DNA from: Rosellinia necatrix
Taxonomy: Eukaryota; Ascomycota; Sordariomycetes; Xylariales; Xylariaceae
Direction: 5' to 3'
DNA length: 64,000 nt
Assembly: GCA_021209875.1 (NCBI GenBank)
Contig: JAGYVD010000002.1
Location: 6,510,001 to 6,574,000, forward strand
Shown here: piece by piece, positions 35,030 through 46,603 of the stretch
How positions within the stretch are numbered: position 1 is the first letter of the stretch
Layout: each line of letters starts with the position of its first letter
Translations under genes and position numbers: made by a program
Notes under the pieces: generated by a model
What the model was told of the DNA's origin: nothing
Database searches by the model: none
The model's input: only the letters and a program-made list of their open reading frames with translations

Positions 35030-36249
35030 GTGCCCTTGCATTAATAATGTGGATCCGGAGTATTGGAACGAAATGCTAAGTTATATATTTGACTACACTT
35101 GCACATAATGATGCTTCAATCTCGGCGCTTGAGGTTCAGGTATGGGGTGTTCATCGGTATTGGCGTAAAGCCCGCTGGGACACGCAGATCCTATACAACT
35201 TGCGATTCATCAATGATTACATTTGCGTTACACAACCACTGCTCCGAGATGACTCGCGTAAACTATACCTTGTGTAAATTCATAAATACTTCGAGATTCC
35301 ACGTTCCCATCACTATTAGCCTGTACATCATCAGTTAATACGACCATATCCTTAATTTTGATGTGAAACCTATTTCCGTCATCTATTCCACCCCGTGGGC
35401 TTAGCATAAATCCCAATATCGTACTATATTGCTCGGTTTAACTTGTTAAAAGCCGTACATCATCGAGCGTGACTACCTTGTAGGCTGTTTTTGGTGATGT
35501 ATTTAATGATCGCTTTTGTACCATCACGTCATCTATCTCCATATCGTAGCACTGTGCTGCGTAGATGCCTTCTGAAATGTAGTATAGCAGGTATAAAGGA
35601 CTAACTCGGCTAGGTCGGCAACACAGAGGACTTCACCACCCATCTAGGATACAGATGTCAATCTTTGATATTATTTCTTTTTAGCTCTTGTATTCAACTT
35701 CGTTTCCTTTGATCAACTAATTCCCCGCATATAAACGCATCTAGTGCTTCAGTTGGATGAGTCGGAACGCTCTATCTCCAATTGAACCACTATTGTTACC
35801 TGCACTAAAACAGGTGGTTCGTTTCACTGCTTGTAGATGATATTGAGTCGCACGAAATGTATAGTGACCAAGCGACCGATTTTCTTCTTTTTTCTGTTCC
35901 TTATTTGTAACTGGTGCTATGAATAAGGAACTTACATGTTGAAATATCGACTGAGTGTAATTTTGGTTTGTTTATTCCGTGGCATAGATCGGTGTACCCC
36001 TACATGCCTGCCACGAAACTGGAATGTTTCCTGGGTTATAAGTTGCCAGGCACCAACTCTTGGTGTAATCGGGCACCCCGAACAAGGCATTATATACAGC
36101 AATCACGCCACCGTCTGCCAATGTGTCTATGTGACGAAAAGACTCCGAACGCGCGCGAGCATGGGCGACTGTGAACGGTCGAAAAGATCTCTCTTAGCTC
36201 AAAGCGCTTACACAAAACGCAACCGGAACCTATTCTGCACGGCACGAAT
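35030..36249. other. Intergenic DNA after KMT6
   Basis: AT-rich, stop-dense sequence with no frame that I can support; it leads into the accessory zone of broken genes and transposon. Confidence 0.45.
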
Positions 36250-36735
36250 CTTTCCGACGACACCAAGACCACATCCTTCGTCTTCAACAAGGATCCTCAC
36301 TTCTGGGCTATTATTGTTGCCATTTCCTTCGCGGCCGGCCTTATTGACGGCTCTAGAGGCGACCACGTCAACGGCGCCCCCGTCTATCATCGCTGACCTG
36401 GGCGGCCGCAATCTCCATATCTAGGCTGTGAACGGCCACTTCGTACCTATGTAAGCCGAAAGACCCTGGTTACGCACGTAGCGTAGTGGCGTGTGGCTAT
36501 CGGGACAGCGTTTTGACGACTACTAACACTGCCTAGGACATCGCTTTAGCCGCTTTTTGTGTAGCTCGCGATGGTCTTTGGACGGCGATGGCCGACTATA
36601 ATTCGCGACCGCCGCCTTTGTCCTTGGCAGTGGTATATGTGCTGGGGCTAAGAGTATCGAAATGCTCATCGCTGGACGTGTCATCCAGGGGATTGGGGCA
36701 GGGGGGGATAAATGTTTGTGAGTACACTGATCCCC
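36250..36735 (+). pseudogene. Broken MFS (14-helix drug/H+ antiporter type) transporter N-terminus
   Basis: Fragments of an MFS transporter are recognisable in changing frames. First comes FNKDPHFWAIIVAISFA (about 36280-36330). After a frameshift comes LLTALEATTSTAPPSIIADLGG (about 36340-36405), then a stop codon (TAG at 36422) in the place of the expected Trp before AVNGHF. An intron-like stretch then ends in a TAG acceptor near 36560. Next comes VFGRRWPTII, and after another shift AAFVLGSGICAGAKSIEMLIAGRVIQGIGAGG, the classic loop and fifth-helix region of drug antiporters. An extra G in the Gly run breaks the end. Nothing recognisable follows about 36735. The gene is truncated and has at least three disruptions. 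Relatives export toxins or drugs. The TGG to TAG change is of the RIP type, but the rest of the copy is not AT-rich. Confidence 0.7.
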
Positions 36736-37707
36736 GGGTTGACTGCCATCGCGTAATTCTATGCTTTATCCTTCTGACACTACGCGGGTTTGGAATCCCC
36801 ACAATTGGAGTTTAAAAACTGCGTTCCTTCTTCTTCCTTTTTCTTTTTGCTGTTTTTCCGGTTTTTCTTTCTTTCTTTTCAAAACCTCGTATAGTGAATT
36901 CATTCTTTGGTAGGGATACGTTCTAGTGTTACTAGGCCAAAGAGGATTGACTTCGATTGCCAGGGCAGTTAACTATCTGTCAATAATGGGTTCGTCTCTT
37001 GCCATTATGTGTAAACTATAATTTGTTCTATATTACCTAAAACAGAAAAATACGCACTCATCAACGCCTCCCGTTTCATCAAGTTTTTGAAGATAATGTC
37101 TAGCTTCGTCGTGTTAACAGCCTCTACGTACGGAGTTACGAGGATGTTCAACGCCCGCGCCGGCTAAGTCTGTCTAATCCGCCAATGATGTAGCATTGAG
37201 CTAAGCTTGAGACTTTACTTGTATGTTAGTCCCGGTATATTTAATCAACACCGGCGTAAAGTTACTCCATGTGTGGATGGAAAGGATAGCGAGCTGTTAG
37301 ATTAAGCCGCCACACATACGTTCACACGACTGAAACTCTCGGGGAAAGCACCGAGACTAGGGTAGCGAGGCATGGCCGTCATTGAAGCGCGTAGAATGCG
37401 TAGGTATCTGATTTCTTATGTCGAGTATGTGGGAAATACGTCATAATATAAATCCGTTTGGCTAAGCCAGAACTTGGCGAAAAGCAATACTGATACACTG
37501 ACAGCATACGCTTTCTTTGCTCATGGGTCTGCAAGCTGAAATCTTGTTCCAAATTGTTGTAAGTACGTTAGCCAGTAATGACGATTAAACACATGTTGCA
37601 GAACGAGGTAACGCGATCCGTAATTGAAGATGCTATTGGCAGACCCCGTTTGAATTAGATGTCTTCGTAGCTCTCTGTTGGTGTTATATTAAAAAACTTT
37701 TCAAATA
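36736..37707. other. Intergenic DNA, probably decayed
   Basis: No recognisable frame. It may hold the rest of the MFS relic beyond recognition. A pyrimidine-rich run lies near 36825-36880. Confidence 0.35.
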
Positions 37708-38280
37708 ATGCCAGCCCATGGGGATTTCAAAACCGACGGCACCATGATCCGGGACCTCAATTTGCGTCGAGATATCCATCGTCGCGACGTGCGCGCTTAC
37801 GGCTTCGGTTTGTCGGCGCATATGAGTCACACAGCTTCAGAGAGCGCCTGCGCATTGACAGCGAGGGTGCCTCCAACACTCGCGGACAGACACCTTTGAT
37901 CCTCATCCGCGCCGTGGCCGAGCACAGCACCGGCGGCAACAAGAGCCTGGGCTTCGAGGCTTGCAGTGGGCACAGTGGTATCTGGGCCAAGGACAGCTAG
38001 TTCAAGATCTGCGACGGCTGGAATGCAATCAACGTCTTCATTGGACCCTACACCATCCCATCATGTTTTAGCGGCCCGCGTCGCGCATCCGCAAGGGCGT
38101 CCCGCTTTACTCGGCCCCAGATGTTTAGGGACGGGGAGCTTATCGTCGGCGGGTTTATGCTGAGCGGGTTCACGACGGGCGTGTAACGGCTAGCGACGTC
38201 GGCGGCGGCATCACCGACAACGAGGAGGAAAAAGCGTCACTGGAGGGCTTTGGGTGGTTGGACTAGTCGGGCTGCACCTC
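37708..38280 (+). pseudogene. Decayed coding sequence of unknown family
   Basis: Three frames together give a protein-like stretch that I do not recognise. One frame from 37708 reads GDFKTDGTMIRDLNLRRDIH. A second, from about 37815, reads SHSFRERLRIDSEGASNTRG and AVAEHSTGGNKSLGFEACSG, up to a TAG inside DS-stop-FKICDGWNAI near 37999. The same frame then reads RDGELIVGGFMLSGFTTGV, and a last frame reads SDVGGGITDNEEEKASLEGF before another TAG. High GC content and protein-like composition contrast with the surroundings and argue for a former gene. Without a search I cannot name it. Confidence 0.4.
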
Positions 38281-38775
38281 GAGATTGAGCAGTGACAGGC
38301 CTAGATCACCTATGGCATCGGCTTCAGATACTAATAAAAGGCACTACTGGAGGGGCATTATTTACCACCAGAAAGCCGAATGCGTAAATTTTCAATGTGT
38401 TGAATGTCAGCCAGACACAAACCAAAAAGGGGTTAAAGATGCCAAGAGTCGGATTCGAACTGGAGTCATAGAAATGCACCAAAAAGAATCCGCGGCGTAA
38501 GCTATACTCACTCTCCGGGACCGGAAAACCCTTGAATGCCTATGGCCCTGCCTCTGGCACAAGAATTTGTCCTGCCGACTACTTTACCACTGAGCCACGA
38601 GGGTACTCATAGTGGGAACGTCTTCTGTGAAGGCCACGCTGTTAACCCTAACTATATAGAAGCACAGCTTCCGGAGCCTACTCAGGTACTTAGGTACCTA
38701 CCTACCTACCTACCTACCTACCTACCGAGGCTATCTCAAAGGCCACTACCTCCTAGGTAGGCCGGTAGGTACTAC
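38281..38775. other. Intergenic DNA left of the retrotransposon
   Basis: It contains isolated tRNA-like boxes in reverse orientation near 38448-38470 and 38583-38602 that do not fold into one tRNA. A TACC repeat tract lies at 38688-38728. The last five bases, ACTAC at 38771-38775, are the left target-site duplication of the LTR element. Confidence 0.5.
38688..38728. repeat. (TACC)n repeat tract
   Basis: TTAGGTACCTACC followed by further TACC units, one of the dispersed TAGGTA/TACCTA clusters, about 50 bases from the retrotransposon insertion site. Confidence 0.75.
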
Positions 38776-38937
38776 TGTCACAGTTCACACTGCTAGTAGT
38801 TCCAGAAATGACTTATGTTATTGCATAAAAAGGAAAAACTCCTCGCTTAATTAGTCGCCAGCTACTTGTTTTTTTTATATATAGTATTCTGGCTTGTGCT
38901 TTAATAAAGTTTTTAAGTTAAAACTAGTTTTATAATA
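38776..38937 (+). repeat. 5' LTR of the retrotransposon (162 bases)
   Basis: Starts TGTCACAGTTCACACTGC and aligns along its whole length with 46168-46330. Its outer part (to about 38880) keeps normal base composition while the inner end is mutated: the terminal GTTCCGTGACA of the 3' copy reads GTTTTATAATA here. Confidence 0.9.
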
Positions 38938-41376
38938 GTATTTTTTTTTTAAACTATAAATGTTTTTATTTATAAAATAAAATTTTAAATAAATAATAAT
39001 TAAATGTTTTTTTTAAAGCTTTAATATTATAAAATAAATGCTATATAATATATTTTTTTTTTAAACTATTAAATAAATGTTTTTTTTATTTTTTTTTAAA
39101 AATAAGTTTGCAGCAATATAAAGCTTATATGCTGTTTTTTATAAAATAAATACTATATAATATGTTTTTTTTTTAAATTATTAAATATATGTTTTTTATT
39201 TTTTTAAACGTAAGCTATTAATAATATAAAGCTTGCTTGCTGCTTTTAAATATAAATATTTTTTAATTTATTTATTTTTTTTTTTTAGTTTTTAAAATTT
39301 TTTTATTATTTTATTTTTTTATTTTTTTATTTTTAAAAACTTTTGTTTTATTTTTTTTTTTTTGTTTTTATTTTGCTGCTTTTTATATTTTTTATTATTT
39401 AGTTTCTGCAAAAAAACTTTTGTTTTATTATTTATATATTTAAATATAAAAATATTAAAAAACAGTTTTATTATTTAAAAACAGCTAAATTATATGTTTG
39501 CTGTTTTTATTAATAAAAACTATTAAATATTAATAATATATAAAATATAAAAATATTTATAAGCTTATAAATATATATTTACCTGCTGTTTTTTATTATT
39601 ATATTTTAAACTTTTTATTTTAAATATTAATTTATAACTGTTAAACTATTTTAATTATATTAAATAATACTGCTAATTTAATAATAATTTTATTTAATAT
39701 AGCCGTTTTTAATTTTTTTAAAAAAAGCCGATAATAATAACATGCTGTTAAACTAAAAATATAATTTTTATTTAAACTTTACTATTGTTTTAATAAATTA
39801 TATATTAACTTAGTTTTTTTTTAAAATATAAAAAAAATGCTGCAAACAATATTTTTAACTAGCATTAAAAAATAAAAACAATATATTTTGTTTTTTTATT
39901 TTTTTATTATTTTTAATATATTTTTAATAATTTTATAAATAAGCTTATAACGTTTTTTTATTTTCTGCTATTAATTTATTTTTTTGTTTAATTGTTTTTT
40001 ATTATAAAATATTATTATTATTATAGCTTAAAAAATAAACAGCTTTTTGTTTTTTTAGTAATATAAAAGCTACTGTTTAATAAATTGCTAAAAATTTTTA
40101 TAAATATTTTTATTATAAACTTTTTATATTAATTTTTATAGCAAATTAATATTAAAATATTAATTTTTAGTTTAAAATTATTAATAAAATATAAACTAAT
40201 AAGCTTAATAATGCTGTTATAATAAAAGCTTTATAAAATTTTTTATTAAAATTTAATTATATTATTTTAGCGTTAATATTATTAAAACTAAATAACGTAA
40301 AAATTTTAAACTTTTAAACTTTTAAATATATAAGTTTTAATTTTATTAATAATTATTTTTATAGCTTTATTTTATTATTATATTTTATTATTATATCGGT
40401 TTTTTAAAAATTTTTAATATATAATATAACTTTTAGTTTTTTTATTAATTATTTATTTTTAAGTTTTTTTAGCTTTTATCTGCTTTTTATATTATATATT
40501 TTTAATAAAACTTATTAGCAGCGTTTTATTTATAGTTTACTCTGTTTTTATTTTTATAATAACTTTGTTTTGCTTTTGCTGCAGTATATAAATATTAACG
40601 TTTTATTTTTTAATTTTTTTTTTTTTTTTTTATTAATTAATACTTTCTTTTATATAACCTATAAAATTAAATATATACGTCTTTTTCTTTTTTTTTTTAA
40701 AAATATAATTATATTTATTTTTAAAGCTATTTTAAAAAGCCTGGTTTTTTTAAGTTTGCTTTATAAAACGTTTATAGTTTTATATTATATTTTTTTAAGT
40801 TTTTATTAGTTTTTATATTAATTTATAAAAAGCTGGCTATTAAATCTTATATATTAGCTTTTTAAATAATTAACGTTTTAAATCTAAAACAGCTTTAAAT
40901 AGCTATTTTGTTTTTTTTTATTGTTTTTTTTTAATAAAATAATACTATTTATTTTGTTATTATATTATTTATTAACTAAGTTTTATTTTTTTAGCCCAGG
41001 TCGTGCAAGCTGTAACAATAAAATATAAAAAACAAAAAAAATATTATATTGCTTTAAAAGCTATACAGCTATTAATCGCTAGTAAACTTTAATTATTTTA
41101 AAAAAACTAATTTATTTATCTGCTAGTTTTAAAAAAAATCGCGTTATTTATATATTTTTAATATTAATTTATATTTTATCCCTAGCTTTATAAATTAAAA
41201 TATTTAAACAGTATATATTTATTAAAATAATATATTAGTTTTAAGCTTTATTTATAAACGTTTTAGCTTTTTTTATTACTTTTTAAATTTTATTAATTAT
41301 ATTTTTTTAGTATAGTTTACTTAGGGTAGTGTGGTATTGAGTCTGTAAAAGTGTGATGTAGAATTAAAGAAGGAAG

Positions 41377-41405
41377 GGCTTCTGGTCCCGCAGGGACCAG
41401 AAGCC
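41377..41405. repeat. Perfect hairpin 1 (13-base stem, 3-base loop)
   Basis: GGCTTCTGGTCCC, loop GCA, then its exact reverse complement GGGACCAGAAGCC. Confidence 0.95.
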
Positions 41406-41435
41406 TTAGGCTAGTACCTTATCTAATCTACACAA

Positions 41436-41470
41436 TCCTTATCTAGCTAGCTGCGCTAGCTAGATAAGGA
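41436..41470. repeat. Perfect hairpin 2 (16-base stem, 3-base loop)
   Basis: TCCTTATCTAGCTAGC, loop TGC, then the exact reverse complement. The sequence CCTTATCTA also occurs once just to the left, at 41417. Confidence 0.95.
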
Positions 41471-44400
41471 GCCCCCTCTTCCTGACTGTGTCATTTTTAC
41501 TGCTAAAAATTTATTTTATTAAATTTTTGTTTTATATTTAATAAAATTTTTAAAAAGTTTTATATTTATTAAAAAATACTAGCTATAATTAATAAAAAAT
41601 AAACTAAGTTTAATTATTTTTAAAGTCTGGTTATTTGTTATAAATTTATTAAATAATAGCTAGTTTATTTAATTGTTTTAATAATAATTATAATATGTTT
41701 AAAAGTATTATTTTATTATAACGTTAATTATTTTGTTTAATTGTTAGTTTTAAATAATACGCTGTTAATGTTTTAAACTGCATGCTTAATTTATAATTTA
41801 GTTTTTTTAAAATATAAATATAAATTAAAGTTTTTATTTAAAATTATAGTTTTTAAAGCTTTATATAACTAAAATATTTCTAATATAAAAACGTTTATAA
41901 ATATAATTATTATTATATTTAAAACAGCTATAAAATGTTTTATTTTAATAAGCTTGTTTATTATTATTAATACGTGCTAATACTTTATTTTATTTTATTA
42001 GCAAGCTAATAATAGCTTAATATAGTTTATTAATATATCTGCTTATAGTTTAAAAAATATTAACAAAAGTTTTAAAAACTTTGCTAATATTATTTAAAAG
42101 TTTTTAGTTTTTTAATAAAAATAACAGCTTTTAATAAATATAACTATATTTTATAATATATTAAGCTAAACATATGTTTTTTAAAATAAATTTTATATTT
42201 TAAACCTGCTAAAATAACTTATTAACGTTATAATATAAATTTAATTAATAATTTTAATCTGTACCGCTTTATAGTTTAAAATAAAAACCTAGCTTTTTAT
42301 TTATATACGTTTTTTTTTTACTTTATAGTTTATTAAAGCTATTTAAAATTTTTTTTTTAAATAGCAGCGTAAAAAGCAAGCCTGCGGTAATTTAATAGTT
42401 TTTATTATTTTATAAGCTGCTTAAAATATTTATAAGCTTTATTTATTAATATATTTATTGTTTTTATTAATAAATATATATAATTTTATAAAAAGCTTAG
42501 TTTTTTTTTATCTGTTTTTAAAAGCAGTATTTATAATCGGTTTATAAGCCGGTTGTTTTTAAATCTATTTTTTTTTGCTGGTTAATCGCTTAGTTTTTAA
42601 AATAAAATATTAAAAATAATAGTTTTATAGCCTGGTTTATATATAATCTAAAACTTAAAATTGTTAAAAATTTTAACTAGCAAACTTATTTTTAATTTAA
42701 AAGCTTTATAGTAGTAAAATATTAAAAGTTTTTATAGTTTATAACTATTTTTATTATATTTTTATAATTTTATAGTTTTAGTTGCTATTTTTAAAAGTTT
42801 TTATAATAATAAATAGTTTTTATTATAAATTTTATAGTTATATTTTATAAAAATATATTTTATTAAAAAAAACGACCAAGTATTATTTTTTGTTAGTTTG
42901 TTCTAATATAAAACTTTTTTAATATTTAATTTAAAACATTTATTTTTATAATAGTTTTATATACTAAGTTATAATAAATTAAAATAAATGTTTTTATAAA
43001 AGCTTTTTAATTTTTTAAACGCTGCTATTTTATCTGCTAATAATAAGCTTAGCTAGCTATACCTGCTTATTAACTTTATTAAAAAGCAAGCGATTAAAAA
43101 AAAGCTTTAAATAAAACAGCAGTAATAGTTTATAAAATTAATAAACTATTATAAATTTTTAGCGTTTATAATAGTTTTTATTTTTAATTGCTTATATTTT
43201 TATTAAATTTATGCTAATTCTGTTTATAAATATTATAAAGCTAAAATATTTTATTTTAATAATATTAAATTTATATTTAATAATATTTATAATAAATCTT
43301 GTTTTAATTAGTTTTATAAATATATTACGCATATATTACTTATATTTTTTTTATAAGTTGCTATAAATTAATATATTATTTAAATATATAGTAGCATACT
43401 TGTTTAATATATTAAAAATTACGCTGTTTATATAATATTAAAACAAGCTAAAAATTTTTGTTATATTAAAGTTAGCTATTAAATATTTAAACAAGCCTAG
43501 CTTAATAATAAACACTGTTTTTTATTTATTGTTAAAAGCAATTTAAAAATAATTAAACGTTATTATAATATTTAATTTTATATAAACTTTAGCTTTATAT
43601 AATATATTTAAAGTTTTTATATTAAAAAATTAAATAATAATTTTTAATTATAACGTTGTTTAATCTTTTATAATCTACTTAAACCTTGATATTTTTCTAG
43701 GTTTTTAGCTAGCAATATAAACATAGCCGCTAATAAATTATTTAATTTAATAAATTTTTATTAAATGCTTGTTTAAATATTTCTATATAATAAATAGTTT
43801 TTGTTATAACATCGGTTTTATTTAATAGTTTAATAATATTATTTTAAGTATTAAATTTATTTTATAATTAAAAAGTTTATATAGCAGTAGTTTTTTATGT
43901 TTATTAGCAAAAAATATTAATAAAGTTATAATATTTTTTAATAGTTTAATATAGATTTTATTTTTAGTTATAAGTTTTTTTTTTAAATATTTTTATATAT
44001 TTTTTTTCTATTTTTTAAGCTATAATACTTTTTATACTTAGTTATAATAACTTTTAAATTGTTTTAATATTGCTGTTTTTTAGCTAGGTCTTTTTTATAA
44101 AAATACGTTAGATTATTTTAAAAATATGTTTATTATTAATACGTTTATTAAATATTATATTTTATTATTTTTTTTAGCTTTTATTATTTATATTATATTT
44201 ATAATTTTAATACACTTTTTATTATTATATATTTAATTTAAATATTTAATGTTTTATATAATAATAAAAATTAAAAGCGTTAAAAATTATATAATTTCTG
44301 GTTTAATAGCTGTTTATTTTTTATTAATAGCTTTTTTAAACGTAGTATATTAGGTCTAAACTTTTATATTTTTGCTATTTTTTTGCTTTTAATTTATAAA

Positions 44401-46167
44401 ATTTTTTCTGTTTAGTTAATATTAAAGTTATATTAACGCAGCTATAGCAACTTTAATATAATATCCAGGCTTAATAAAAGTTATATATATAATAAAATTT
44501 TTTTAATATATTTAACTAGCATATATTTTATTTTGTAATATTTAGTTATTATTTCTGCTAGCGTTCTGTTTATAAGTTAAAATAGTTTTAATTATAAAGC
44601 TTAAATTAAAAAAATTATGTAATAATATAAAGTTTATATTAATAAAACTAAATAAAAATATTTTAAGTTAATTAATGTTTTAAATAAAATTAACTTTTAA
44701 TTATTATATTATATATTAATTTTAAAACTTAAAAATATATTAAGTTTTATTATTTTTATATATAAGTTTTTATTTTTTGTTTTTATATATATTTTTTTTT
44801 GTTTTTAGCTATGTTTTTTATTAAAGCTTACTTATTTTTTAAACCGACCGGGCTTTTATTTGTTTAAATAGCGCTATTTAATTAAAACTTTTTTATTAAT
44901 TTATAAAAACAAATATATATATAATAGCCAGCTTTTTTATAATATTTATAAAGCTTTTTTTAGTTTTATTTTATTTTTTTTGCTTTTATAATAAGCTTTT
45001 TTAAATAAAGCTTTTTAACCTTGCTTAAGTTTATTAGGTTGTTTTTATATGTAGTATTATTTTGCTGCTGACTTGCTAGTATAAAAAAAAGTATTATGTT
45101 GTAGAACTTTTTATTTATTATATTATTAAATAGCTTTTTAAAAAGTTTAATTTATTAATTTATTTTATTTAATATTAGTTAGTTTATTTATAATATTAAA
45201 ACGTTTTAAAGTTTTTATTTACTTTAAATTTTAATATTTTAATTTATTATTTTTAAATTTTTGCTCTTGCTTGTTAATTAAATAAATTTAAAAATAAAAT
45301 TAATAAATAAAAGTAATTTTTATATAAGTTGTTTAAAACTTTTAATTATTTTAGCATATATATTTATTATAATATAAACAATGTTAAATATATATAATAT
45401 TATTTTATAATTAGTTTAAATTAATAATTATTTTATTATATTATTTAAATTACTAGTTATTATTTTTATTTAAGTTTAAATATAAATATATATTATTTTT
45501 AAGTTATAAATATATATATAATATTTTATTAAACAAAATAAAAATATAGTTTAATTAAATATTAGTTTAATATATATTAATAATTGCTAGTTAATATATT
45601 TAGTTTATTGTTTAAATAAATTAGTTTTTAATTTGTTAAAAATAATAGCTTGCTAGTTTAAAATTAATATAACGTTATTTTAACGTTTATTAGTTATAAA
45701 TTTTATAATAATATAACGTTAATTTAAAAATTTAGTTATATAGTTATATTAGTTTAATATTTAATTTGTTTTATTAATATGTTATTAAATTGTTATTATT
45801 AGTTTATGTTTTTATAATTAGATTAATAATTTTAGTTTTTAAAACTAAAATATTATTTTAGTTAAACCTGCATGTTTTAATTAAAACTAATATAATTTAC
45901 TAAAGCTTTTATTAATATAATATTATTAGCATTTTATTATAAGTTTAAAAATTTTATAATAAAATAAATATAATATATTTTAAAAAGCTAATATATTAAT
46001 AAATATTAAATTAAAACTTAATTTTAATAATAATATAACAATAATAAAACAATAAGCTATAAATAAAAACAAGTTTTAAAACTTAAATATAATTTATAGC
46101 AATTTATTTAATTTAAAGCAGTAATATAATTAAAATTTTATAAATTTTATAAATAAATATAATAAAT

Positions 46168-46330
46168 TATTATAGTTTATATTACTAATAGTTCTAAAAA
46201 TAACTTATATTATTACATAAAAAAAAAAAAACTCCTCGCTTAATCAGTTGCTAGCTACTTGCTTTTTTTATATATAGTATTCTGGCCCGTGCCCTAGTGG
46301 GGTCCTTAGGTTAGAACTAGTTCCGTGACA
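46168..46330 (+). repeat. 3' LTR of the retrotransposon (163 bases)
   Basis: The inner end is mutated: TGTCACAGTTCACAC of the 5' copy reads TATTATAGTTTATAT here. The outer 75 bases, with GGCCCGTGCCCTAG and the terminal GTGACA, look original. One extra A in an A-run explains the one-base length difference. Confidence 0.9.
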
Positions 46331-46603
46331 ACTACAGCCTATCATCCGTACTATCTACATATCGAAATACTCGTGATAGTAGACAAGATTGATGCCAGCG
46401 GTGATAGCACCCAGGTACCCAGTCCCTGCTACCTGCCTGCAACGCCGTATCCCCTATGTTAAAGAAAGGAAGGACCTAGAATTTGAAGGTATATATAATT
46501 CTCTCTATAAGAACCAAGTAGCGATTTCTCAATCAACGCTTATCCCAAGTACCCGATGTCTGCTGTTGTACATAATTACATCTACATCTCGTCTTTCCCC
46601 CTC

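Larger units (their letters stand above)
41318..41504. mobile_element. Unmutated nested insertion with two perfect hairpins (MITE-like)
   Basis: About 190 bases of normal base composition lie inside the AT-rich retrotransposon. The insertion contains two perfect inverted repeats. One is 13 bases at 41377-41389 and 41393-41405 with a 3-base loop. The other is 15 bases at 41437-41451 and 41455-41469 with a 3-base loop, extendable by one pair. Weak terminal inverted repeats may be present: CTGTAAAAGTG at 41343 against CAGTAAAAATG on the reverse strand ending at 41502. Short length and lack of C-to-T damage suggest a non-autonomous element that arrived after the host element was mutated, or one too short to be attacked. 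It has no coding capacity. Exact ends are uncertain. Confidence 0.6.
38776..46330 (+). mobile_element. LTR retrotransposon, 7.55 kb, inactivated by heavy C-to-T/G-to-A mutation (RIP type)
   Basis: Two LTRs (38776-38937 and 46168-46330) begin TGTCAC and end in GTGACA or its mutated form, and the insertion is bounded by a perfect 5-base target duplication, ACTAC (38771-38775 and 46331-46335). The differences between the LTRs are almost all C/T or G/A. The interior is extremely AT-rich with no surviving gag, protease, reverse transcriptase or integrase frame; the short Phe/Ile/Leu-rich frames are by-products of base composition. This pattern is that of repeat-induced point mutation. Polarity is inferred from a TATA-like TTATATATAG in the LTR. 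The 5-base duplication fits Ty1/copia or Ty3/gypsy; the superfamily cannot be told. Confidence 0.9.

Noticed and set aside
38448..38602. tRNA gene on the minus strand: B-box-like GTTCGAATCC near 38460 and A-box-like TGGCTCAGTGGTA near 38600
   Set aside because: The boxes are about 140 bases apart, and neither the T-stem nor the acceptor stem pairs, so no tRNA can be folded. It may be a tRNA-derived relic.
40570..40809. Phe/Ile/Leu-rich 79-codon frame as a membrane protein
   Set aside because: It lies inside the AT-saturated retrotransposon; TTT, ATA and TTA codons arise from base composition.
41417..41469. CRISPR-like array, because CCTTATCTA recurs
   Set aside because: There are only two direct copies plus a palindrome, no regular spacers, and the host is a fungus.
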